64,000 nucleotides of DNA, taken from Grimontia indica (GTDB lineage: Bacteria > Pseudomonadota > Gammaproteobacteria > Enterobacterales > Vibrionaceae). Under the pieces are notes generated by a model. That model did no database searches and had not been told where the DNA came from. It saw only the letters and a program-made list of their open reading frames with translations. Positions 17,365 to 24,471 of the stretch are shown here, in pieces (the first letter of the stretch is position 1; each line of letters starts with the position of its first letter). The position numbers were made by a program, and so were the translations under genes. The stretch spans positions 1 through 64,000 of the forward strand of contig NZ_ANFM02000010.1 in the NCBI RefSeq assembly GCF_000333895.2, read 5' to 3'.

Positions 17365-19575
17365 GTGGCTAAATTAAAACCAAGAGCTAGGCTTATACGC
17401 ACAATTGGCGACAAATTAATTAGCGGCCCTGAGGCAGCTATCATAGAGCTTGTTAAAAATTCTTATGATGCAGATTCACCATCGGTTGAGATTGTGATTA
17501 CTCCTCCCACAGATACCCACAATGGGAAGATTACAATAAAAGACACCGGCCATGGCATGACCTATGATAACATCCTAAATGACTGGCTTGAGCCAGCAAC
17601 TGATATCAAAAGTAAAGTCACTACTTCTAGGTCTGGTGCTCGCACAGTGTTAGGAGCAAAAGGGGTAGGTCGTTTTGCGTCTGCTAGTCTAGGGCAAAAG
17701 CTCAAGCTTTCTTCAATTGCCAAACTTGACAACAAGTTTCAGATTAGTCGTTTAGAACTCGATTGGAATATTTTCGAATCAAATAAATATCTTGACGATA
17801 TTGATATTGATATTCAACAAACAGAATCACACAACCCAGTGAATACTGGCGTGCTCATTGAAATCGAAGAATTGTCCACTGTCTGGGATGAAAGAAAAGT
17901 TCGCAAGCTCGTTCGAGAGCTTCGTCGCCTTGCAACACCGCAGAGTGAAACGGATACACCGTTCAACATATTTCTAGACCTTAAACACTTCACTGATAAA
18001 AATTCAGCACCGTATAGCTTTAATGGACCTCAACTACTCTTCGAAACAAATCGACTAGCAGAAGTACTAGAAGATCAAGAACATGATCCAGCACATACTA
18101 GCAATACACTAATTACTCCTTATAAAATAAGTAAAGAGTCAGATTATCGCCTCAAGGGTGTTTTCGATGAGAAAGGGAATTTTTCTGGTACATTTACTAT
18201 TATTCGTGGAGATAACTTACCCACGATTTTAAAACTTGATGCACCTCCTCTCGGTATTGGAGAGCTTTCATGTGGGAGTATTGAAGTTGATTTGCGATTA
18301 TACGATTTAGAAAAAGATTCTGTTGAAAAACTCTTTGAGCGAATGGGGTTGAAATTTTCTGATTTTGGTTTGAGAAATGCTAGGGCTATGATCTCTGAGA
18401 ACACTGGTATCGGTATATATAGAACCGGATTTAGGATTCGCCCTTATGGTGAGCCTGATAATGACTGGCTAAAGTTAGAAAACCGAAGAGTTCAGCAACC
18501 TTCTAAAAGAATTGGTCACGGGCAAATATCAGGTACGATTAGTGTTGGAACGGAAGCAGAGTCAAACCTAATTGAACGAAGTAGTCGTGAAGGACTGGAG
18601 GCGAATAGCGCATTTGAGCGTTTGGTCGGACTTATTACTGGCGTTTTACTTAGAGTTGAACAAAAACGATTTGATTTTAGAGCAAAAGCTGGAATAAGCA
18701 GAAAACCAACAAAAAGAATTGATAAAGCTCGTGAGCTATCCTCGCTTGATTCAATAACTAAAGCTGTTGGAAATCTTGCCGAGGAAGATCGAAAGCCTCT
18801 TTTGCTAAAGATAGAAAAAGAATCTCAAGCTTTAACAAAAGCTCTAGATGAAATTGAAGCGTATCAACGACTGCTAGAGTCTCGAGCAGCTTTAGGTATG
18901 GTTGTTGCTCAAGTAATACATGATGGTCGAACTTATTTAGAACCTATTAGTTCATCTGCAAAGTCAATTATTAAAAATGCTCCTTTGGTTCTTGAGAATA
19001 GCCCAAAAGGTGAGTTGATTAGAAAGTATTACCCTACCTATGGCCAGGCAATTCTTGATGGAACGAAAGGTTTAACATCATTGTTTAAATCTTTAGATCC
19101 AATCTCGGGAAGGAGAAGGGGTCGCCCAGTTGAGTTTTCTGCAATAGATAATATTGAAAATACTTTAAACCTTTTGGATGAGTTGTTTATAGAGAGTTCA
19201 GTTTCTTTGGATTTAGATGTTGATGGAAACCTCAAGCTCTATGGTTATTCAGGTGACTTACAGTCAGCAATGATGAATATTTTCCATAATGCTGTTCATT
19301 GGTTGAACTCAACTGAAAATAACAATAAAACTATTCGGGTTTCATCCCATGTTGACGATGGGATGGCAAAAATATCTATATCTAATAATGGCCCAGTTAT
19401 TGATGTTCAAGATCAAGATTCCGTGTTTGAAGCTGGTTTTTCACTCAAATCTGACGGGCATGGTTTGGGCTTATCAATTGCAAAAGAAGCATGTAAGAAT
19501 AGCAATGGAGACCTGAATTTAGACAGTGACTCCATTGATACATGCTTTGTAATAACATATCCAATTTATCAGTAG
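17365..19575 (+). CDS. Double GHKL ATPase: MutL/MORC-like N-domain plus histidine-kinase-like C-domain
   Basis: 736 aa, GTG start with AGAGG seven bases upstream. The N-terminal ATPase has the N-box E28-LVKN32, the DTGHGM motif (60-65) and the ATP-lid GAKGVGRF (97-104), as in HSP90/MutL/MORC-type HATPase_c_3 proteins. After a middle domain and a predicted helical stretch (about 450-510) comes a second, histidine-kinase-like unit: a dimerisation helix with the candidate phospho-acceptor His519 (VIHDGRTYLEP), an N-box HNAVHW (641-646) and a G2 box GHGLG (698-702). There are no membrane segments, so it is cytoplasmic. The next gene encodes a receiver protein 9 bp away, so phosphotransfer is likely. 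Proteins of the N-terminal type are known in restriction-modification contexts (MORC-like ATPases). AT-rich compared with neighbours. Confidence 0.85.
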   Translation: MAKLKPRARLIRTIGDKLISGPEAAIIELVKNSYDADSPSVEIVITPPTDTHNGKITIKDTGHGMTYDNILNDWLEPATDIKSKVTTSRSGARTVLGAKGVGRFASASLGQKLKLSSIAKLDNKFQISRLELDWNIFESNKYLDDIDIDIQQTESHNPVNTGVLIEIEELSTVWDERKVRKLVRELRRLATPQSETDTPFNIFLDLKHFTDKNSAPYSFNGPQLLFETNRLAEVLEDQEHDPAHTSNTLITPYKISKESDYRLKGVFDEKGNFSGTFTIIRGDNLPTILKLDAPPLGIGELSCGSIEVDLRLYDLEKDSVEKLFERMGLKFSDFGLRNARAMISENTGIGIYRTGFRIRPYGEPDNDWLKLENRRVQQPSKRIGHGQISGTISVGTEAESNLIERSSREGLEANSAFERLVGLITGVLLRVEQKRFDFRAKAGISRKPTKRIDKARELSSLDSITKAVGNLAEEDRKPLLLKIEKESQALTKALDEIEAYQRLLESRAALGMVVAQVIHDGRTYLEPISSSAKSIIKNAPLVLENSPKGELIRKYYPTYGQAILDGTKGLTSLFKSLDPISGRRRGRPVEFSAIDNIENTLNLLDELFIESSVSLDLDVDGNLKLYGYSGDLQSAMMNIFHNAVHWLNSTENNNKTIRVSSHVDDGMAKISISNNGPVIDVQDQDSVFEAGFSLKSDGHGLGLSIAKEACKNSNGDLNLDSDSIDTCFVITYPIYQ

Positions 19576-19584
19576 GCTTATTCA

Positions 19585-20670
19585 ATGAAATTGAAATTAT
19601 TAATTGTCGAGGATGTACAACAAATCATTGAAGGATGGAAGGAAAAACTCGACTTCTATGCTGTTGAAGATGAACCGAAATATATAATATCTCCTCATTT
19701 TGTCACCAATTTGCAGGAGGCTGAACAAGCGATAAAATATACAAGATTTGATGCTGCAGTTATTGATATCCGTCTTGATGAAAACGGTCAGCAGACTCAT
19801 AATGGCAATGAGATTCTTTCCCGCCTCTCAAATAATTCCTTGACGGTTTGTGCGGTTCACACTGGAGAGCCCGGTACAGAAGTTGTAGAAGAACATCTCA
19901 AAGAGTTTGTAAGAGTTTTCAGTAAAGGCGAAGGAGAAATCGAGCGTATTCTTGATTGGCTAGACGCCAAAGCAGATATGATTTCTGCAATTCAAACCAT
20001 GCAGGATTCCTTTAATACATCTATGGCAAAAGCGTTTACAAAATCTGTTTGGCCTCGCTGGAGTTTTTGGCTAAGCGGTAGTCGAGACATAGCTTTTGCG
20101 AAAGCAGCCTTAACTCGTCATATGGCGACTCATTTACATGCATCGTTCCTGAATGAAGTATCAGCAGTTCACCCTGAAGAGTACTACTTTTTACCGCCTC
20201 TTCAAGATAGGTTAGATACAGGTGATATAATTCAATATGACGGAGCATTTCATATTTTGGTAACCCCTAGATGTGACTTAGCAAGAGAGCAAAACGCTAC
20301 ATTTCAACTTGTTAAGTTGCTATCCAAAAAAGATGACTGGGTGAATCTGCACAGAGAAAAAGTTGACGGAGCAAATAGAAAAGCTAAAGAAGTAGCAACT
20401 AAAAGCATAGGCAACCTAGTCAATCATGGAAATCGTTCTCCAAAGTTGCACTTTATTCCTCAGTTTAAGCTAAGTTCAGGTGAAGAATTAGGGCCTTTTC
20501 ATGCACAGTTCAACATTATGCAATGCATAGAAGCTACACCTGAGATGCGAGCTACTCTTACGGCTGAGAGAATCGCAACTCTTTCTAACGAGTTTGTACC
20601 ATCTTTGGTCGAGCGGTTGGGGGCGTATTTTAGTCGAATTGGTACGCCTGATTATTCACATCCAGAGTGA
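19585..20670 (+). CDS. Receiver-domain protein with an unassigned C-terminal domain
   Basis: 361 aa. Residues 1-125 form a response-regulator receiver: acidic pair E9/D10, phospho-accepting Asp61 (AAVIDIRLDE), Thr93 and Lys114. Unlike common regulators it has no recognisable DNA-binding output. The remainder (about 135-361) includes a beta-rich stretch (GDIIQYDGAFHILVTPRCDL), PKLHFIPQF, and a C-terminal helix (ERIATLSNEFVPSLVERL), which I cannot assign to a family. It follows the ATPase gene by 9 bp and overlaps the convergent methyltransferase gene by 19 bp. It is the expected phosphoryl acceptor of the upstream ATPase/kinase and may be its effector. Confidence 0.82.
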   Translation: MKLKLLIVEDVQQIIEGWKEKLDFYAVEDEPKYIISPHFVTNLQEAEQAIKYTRFDAAVIDIRLDENGQQTHNGNEILSRLSNNSLTVCAVHTGEPGTEVVEEHLKEFVRVFSKGEGEIERILDWLDAKADMISAIQTMQDSFNTSMAKAFTKSVWPRWSFWLSGSRDIAFAKAALTRHMATHLHASFLNEVSAVHPEEYYFLPPLQDRLDTGDIIQYDGAFHILVTPRCDLAREQNATFQLVKLLSKKDDWVNLHREKVDGANRKAKEVATKSIGNLVNHGNRSPKLHFIPQFKLSSGEELGPFHAQFNIMQCIEATPEMRATLTAERIATLSNEFVPSLVERLGAYFSRIGTPDYSHPE

Positions 20671-22196
20671 CTTTTTCCGAGTAGCTCCATCACAATCTTA
20701 CCAATCTGCTGTGCTAGATATGGTGGCACAGCATTGCCTACCTGCACATACTGCTGCGTTCTATTCCCCTCAAATTTATAATTATCTGGAAATGTCTGTA
20801 AACGGGCTGCCTCACGAACAGTCAGGCTTCGGCATTGCTTGGGGTCGTAGTGAATGAAGTAGTGACCGTCTTTTGATATGTGGCTAGTGACTGTCGTTGC
20901 ACATTTATTTGCTGCTTGGGTGCGAAAACGGTCTGCATGTGAACCGCTACTCCAGTTTTCATGAGCGGGAGCGAGATCACTAGGAAAGTCTTTCGCTTTA
21001 GGTGAAGTTCCACCACTCAGCTTTGTATATCCAGCACTAAAGGCATAACGGAGTAAATCACCTTCCATATGTCCTCGAGTTTCATGATTTAGTACACATG
21101 CTGGGGCATTGTTTCTATACCACTTAATCAAATGGTTTGGCATTTTCTTGGGATGAGAAATTGGGTGACTAGCACTTCTTTGAAGCATTTTAAATGGCTT
21201 CAGGTCTAGTTCATTAGCATCATCAAATTGCTTTCTCAGTAACCTTTTAGCAAGTGTGCCATTTTTCGAAACTAGCTTTTCCCAGTCTTTCGTATCATCT
21301 TTACGCTTAGAGAAACCACTTCGTAACTTAGGTAAATCTGCCAGGACCTGCTCTACTGTTGTTTGTTCGCCACTTTGAGTTAGCGTTCCCGGAACTCCTT
21401 TTACATCAGCTCGAACGCCAAGCAAAATGACACGATGACGAGCTTGTGGTACGCCATATTTCTCCGCTTTAATAAGAAAATCAGAAGGGTCGCAGTAGTG
21501 AGGGTCATTGGCATTCTCTGTATCTACCACGAGGGAAAATATTTTGTATCTAGGTGTGGCGATTTTGGTTACTCGGCCTGGAGAACGCAAGTCTTTTAAG
21601 ATACGAGGAAACATCACTTCATCATCTATTTTCGCGGAGAGAATGCCGCGAACATTCTCCATAACAAAAACGTCAGGCTTAGCAATAGAGATTACCTTAA
21701 GATACTCTTTGTACAGAAAGTGTCGTTGATCTTTTTTGGCTTTATAGTCTTTAATACCCGCATTGCGTGAGCGGCCAGCTAGCGAGTAAGCTTGGCAAGG
21801 AGGACCTCCTATTACGACTTTCGGACCATGATGGTTAGTAATTAGATCAAGAATACGCTCGTGAATCAGCTTATTGTCGTCACCTAGTGCGTGAGGGCCA
21901 AACAAGGTTTCTTTTTGGGCTTCTTCTGCTTGCTGGGGGAAGCGCTCAAAAAGCTCATCTCGGGTCAAGTCACCACTTAAATAAGCGCTATAACTCTGGA
22001 GACCATCTTCGGTATCGCAAAGTTTCCGATAGAAAGCTCTAGTTGTGAGCGTCTTATGAGCAGACGCTTCTTTCTCAACTGACATGCCAATTTTAAACGG
22101 CGCAATACCGTTTTCATCTCGCACCGATGACACACCTTCACCAAGCCCTCCCGGCCCCGCGAACAAGTCTATTACAAGGATTTCACCAGTTTTCAT
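20652..22196 (-). CDS. DNA (cytosine-5)-methyltransferase
   Basis: 514 aa. It carries the standard C5-methyltransferase motifs in order: motif I DLFAGPGG, motif IV GGPPCQAYS with catalytic Cys134, motif VI ENVRG, motif VIII QARHRV, and motifs IX/X near the C-terminus (LTVREAARLQTFPDNY, then QVGNAVPPYLA). The long region between VIII and IX, about 290-450, is the target-recognition part, larger than in simple Dcm-like enzymes. It methylates cytosine in an unknown DNA sequence. No cognate type II endonuclease or Vsr nuclease gene is adjacent; instead its gene is convergent with, and overlaps, the receiver gene. The start at 22196 begins at the motif I strand; three extra residues are possible at 22205. 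Confidence 0.9.
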   Translation of the reverse strand: MKTGEILVIDLFAGPGGLGEGVSSVRDENGIAPFKIGMSVEKEASAHKTLTTRAFYRKLCDTEDGLQSYSAYLSGDLTRDELFERFPQQAEEAQKETLFGPHALGDDNKLIHERILDLITNHHGPKVVIGGPPCQAYSLAGRSRNAGIKDYKAKKDQRHFLYKEYLKVISIAKPDVFVMENVRGILSAKIDDEVMFPRILKDLRSPGRVTKIATPRYKIFSLVVDTENANDPHYCDPSDFLIKAEKYGVPQARHRVILLGVRADVKGVPGTLTQSGEQTTVEQVLADLPKLRSGFSKRKDDTKDWEKLVSKNGTLAKRLLRKQFDDANELDLKPFKMLQRSASHPISHPKKMPNHLIKWYRNNAPACVLNHETRGHMEGDLLRYAFSAGYTKLSGGTSPKAKDFPSDLAPAHENWSSGSHADRFRTQAANKCATTVTSHISKDGHYFIHYDPKQCRSLTVREAARLQTFPDNYKFEGNRTQQYVQVGNAVPPYLAQQIGKIVMELLGKSHSGCE

Positions 22197-22440
22197 TAGC
22201 ACCACAAATATCAGAAAAACATAGCAATAATACTAGCCAAAGCCGCAGTGACAATAATTTTATTACTGCTTTATCAGCATCGGTTTGATAATAGGTAATT
22301 CGCCTGCTCATATAGCTTTTAGAGCGACCGTAGTTGCATATCTGGTCTGCTTTAAAAGTATTAAGAATGCCTTTCAAGCTCTTAACAAGTAAGCTGATGG
22401 GCTTAAAGTAGAAGCTGCTTTACCATTTGTACTACAAGAA

Positions 22441-22471
22441 AAAAGCGCCAACTCTTTCGAGTTGGCGCTTT
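22441..22471 (-). terminator. Rho-independent terminator of ssrA
   Basis: AAAGCGCCAACTC and GAGTTGGCGCTTT pair around TTTC, giving a 13-bp stem with T-runs on both sides, 11 bp past the tmRNA 3' end. The gap between it and the methyltransferase gene (22197-22440) holds no convincing gene. Confidence 0.85.
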
Positions 22472-22481
22472 CCCAAACGTT

Positions 22482-22849
22482 TGGTGGAGCTGGCGGGAGT
22501 TGAACCCGCGTCCAAAATCAGTCTAACTAATGGCGCTACATGCTTAGTCTATCTTTAATCTCGTCAGTGTGCTGCGAATAGACACGCTACAAAAAGACAT
22601 ACCGAAATTCTATTTCGCGGTTCAGCTCTTCGGTCAAAGCTTCCCTCGCTATCCTGATTGGGTTTGACTGCCCTGATTCCCCGTCCTACAGGCGGAGGCT
22701 AGGGAGGGCAGGCTCTGAGCAGGTTATTAAGCTGCTAGTGCGTAGTTTTCGTCGTTTGCGACTATTTTTTTGCGGCTTTTTACGAGGCCAACCGCCCCTC
22801 GGCATGCTCCACGAGCCTTCTTGATCCTGTCGAATCCTGAATCAGCCCC
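22482..22849 (-). ncRNA. ssrA: Transfer-messenger RNA
   Basis: About 368 nt tmRNA for trans-translation: it rescues stalled ribosomes and tags the incomplete peptide for proteolysis. The 5' end reads GGGGCTGATTCAGGATTCGA, and the 3' end is a T-arm (GGTTCAACTCCCGCC) plus GCTCCACCA with the CCA encoded. The tag frame at 22759-22730 encodes ANDENYALAA followed by TAA, the usual gammaproteobacterial tag ending. It lies on the same strand as smpB, its protein partner, 46 bp downstream of smpB. ssrA is a common island integration site, and the accessory block lies just beyond its 3' end, but no integrase or duplicated 3' end is visible here. Confidence 0.97.
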
Positions 22850-22864
22850 GGAATGTGGACGCAG

Positions 22865-22892
22865 ATACTAGCATAACATGCTGCTGCGTCAA
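22865..22892 (-). promoter_or_regulatory. Sigma-70 promoter of ssrA
   Basis: On the minus strand TTGACG (22892-22887), a 16-bp spacer and TAGTAT (22870-22865) stand 15 bases before the tmRNA 5' end. It begins within a few bases of the smpB stop codon, so ssrA can be transcribed independently of smpB. Confidence 0.7.
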
Positions 22893-22895
22893 CGA

Positions 22896-23381
22896 TTATC
22901 TGGTTGAGTGCTTCATGATTCGCGCTTTGTCGCGCTGCCAATCGCGATCTTTGGAAGCATCACGTTTGTCATGAAGTTTTTTACCTTTTGCCAGACCAAT
23001 CTTAAGTTTAGCCCACGACTGTTTCCAGTACATGGAAAGCGCGATAACTGTGTAACCTTCGCGGTTCACTTTGCCAATCAAGTTGTCGAGTTCACGACGC
23101 TTGAGTAGCAGTTTTCGCACGCGTGTTGGGTCTGCCACTACGTGTGTAGAAGCAACATTCAGCGGAGTGATGGTCGCGCCAGACATGAAAGCTTCACCAT
23201 TGCGGAAGAACACGTAGCTCTCGCTGATGTTGGCTTTGCCTGCACGGAGTGATTTCACTTCCCAGCCTTGTAGCTCTAGCCCTACCTCAATATCGTCTTC
23301 GATGAAGTATTCGTGGCGAGCCTGGCGGTTCTGAGCAATCGTGTTGCTGCCCGCCTTATTCTTTGCGTTTTTCTTTACCAT
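22896..23381 (-). CDS. smpB: SsrA-binding protein
   Basis: 161 aa, the usual length. It binds the tRNA-like domain of tmRNA and brings it to stalled ribosomes. Recognisable blocks are [25 protein letters not shown]-like start (split here by length), NISESYVFF, and a basic C-terminal tail ([16 protein letters not shown], ending KHSTR) that enters the mRNA channel. The gene sits immediately before ssrA on the same strand and is divergent from ratA across 206 bp, the common arrangement in gammaproteobacteria. Confidence 0.97.
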   Translation of the reverse strand: MVKKNAKNKAGSNTIAQNRQARHEYFIEDDIEVGLELQGWEVKSLRAGKANISESYVFFRNGEAFMSGATITPLNVASTHVVADPTRVRKLLLKRRELDNLIGKVNREGYTVIALSMYWKQSWAKLKIGLAKGKKLHDKRDASKDRDWQRDKARIMKHSTR

Positions 23382-23587
23382 AATGGCGGCATTATACGTA
23401 GTGGTTATGGTGGGCGAAACAAGTTTTTATCGGATTTTCAGGCGCCCGGCCCCATAAACCGTCGATGGCGGTGTTTCTGGGTGTCCCTGTTCGTTGCCGT
23501 TTGTGCGGTTTGGAGGCACGTTGAAGGAATTTGGGGAAAAATACGGTCTGGTGATATGATGCCGGAATCGACCTGAGAGGAGACGCT

Positions 23588-24019
23588 ATGCCGCGTATTA
23601 CCCGTTCTGCGTTGGTGCCGTATAGTGCAGAGCAGATGTTTGAACTTGTTAATGATGTTGAAGCTTACCCTTCGTTTTTGCCGGGGTGTGCCGGTTCGCG
23701 CGTGCTGGAAGCCAATGACAGTGCGATGACCGCGTCGGTGGATGTGTCGAAAGCCGGTATCCGCAAAACCTTTACCACGCGCAATTTGCTGGTAAACGGT
23801 CAGCAAATCAAAATGGAACTGGTTGATGGCCCTTTCCGAAAACTGGTGGGTGGCTGGCATTTTACTTCTTTGGATGCGGATGCGTGCAAAATCGAGCTGA
23901 ATCTGGATTTTGAGTTCACCAACGGTTTGGTGGAAATGGCGTTCGGAAAAGTCTTTAACGAGTTGGCGATGAACATGGTGAAGGCTTTCACCGACAGGGC
24001 GAGAGACATTTATGAGTGA
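23588..24019 (+). CDS. ratA: RatA-family START/SRPBCC protein
   Basis: 143 aa. One coenzyme Q-binding (Polyketide_cyc) domain: SALVPYSAEQMFELVNDVE at the start, AYPSFLPGC, and the final helix NELAMNMVKAFTDRARDIY. E. coli RatA was described as blocking 70S assembly by binding 50S subunits, while relatives such as Coq10 bind ubiquinone, so the role is not settled. GAGGAG stands before the start. The gene overlaps ratB by 8 bp and is divergent from smpB. Confidence 0.92.
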   Translation: MPRITRSALVPYSAEQMFELVNDVEAYPSFLPGCAGSRVLEANDSAMTASVDVSKAGIRKTFTTRNLLVNGQQIKMELVDGPFRKLVGGWHFTSLDADACKIELNLDFEFTNGLVEMAFGKVFNELAMNMVKAFTDRARDIYE

Positions 24020-24362
24020 CGGTAAGTTGCTGCATATTGAAGTGATGTATGCGTTGCCGGATGAGCAGCGTGTGTTTAAGGCGATTGTGACGCCAGATAC
24101 GCCGGTGGAAGAAATCATCAGCCACTCGGGTATTTTGGATGCCTACCCAGAAATCGACCTGAAGAAGAACAAAGTCGGTGTGTTCAGTCGTCTGGTGAAA
24201 CTGGATGCGACGGTGCACGACGGCGACCGCATTGAAATCTACCGCCCGCTGGTGGCTGACCCGAAAGAAATTCGCCGCCGCCGCGCAGAGCGCATGAAAG
24301 CGGAAGGGAAATCTGACCCGGTCACAGGTGGTAAGGTGAACCCGCTACGTAAAGGCGAGTGA
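24012..24362 (+). CDS. ratB: RnfH-family ubiquitin-like protein (RatB)
   Basis: 116 aa beta-grasp protein of the RnfH family. Key blocks are HIEVMYALPDEQRVF, the middle helix region DTPVEEIISHSGI, and EIYRPLVADPKEIRRRRAE. The family is paired with ratA in many genomes; the biochemical role is unknown. Translation is coupled to ratA by the 8-bp overlap. The C-terminal 25 residues are basic and probably disordered. In many relatives bamE and recN lie next; here an M66 protease follows instead. Confidence 0.9.
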   Translation: MSDGKLLHIEVMYALPDEQRVFKAIVTPDTPVEEIISHSGILDAYPEIDLKKNKVGVFSRLVKLDATVHDGDRIEIYRPLVADPKEIRRRRAERMKAEGKSDPVTGGKVNPLRKGE

Positions 24363-24432
24363 ATCTGCATTTCGCTTTCGTAGAAGAAAGTGAAGAAGAA
24401 TGCGGATAAGAATATAGATAAGAACAAAGAGA

Positions 24433-24462
24433 AAAGCGGTGGTCATTGGCCACCGCTTTTTT
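24433..24462. terminator. Bidirectional terminator between ratB and the M66 gene
   Basis: AAAAGCGGTGG and CCACCGCTTTT pair around TCATTGG, with A- and T-runs on both ends, between two convergent genes. Confidence 0.85.
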
Positions 24463-24471
24463 GTGTATTGA

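Noticed and set aside
22183-22377. 64-codon leftward frame with a hydrophobic stretch between the methyltransferase gene and ssrA
   Set aside because: It needs a TTG start, overlaps the methyltransferase start and has no ribosome site or family resemblance.
10500-22481. Recent integrative element at ssrA
   Set aside because: I looked for an integrase, transposase or a second copy of the tmRNA 3' end (GGTTCAACTCCCGCC) at the left edge and saw none.
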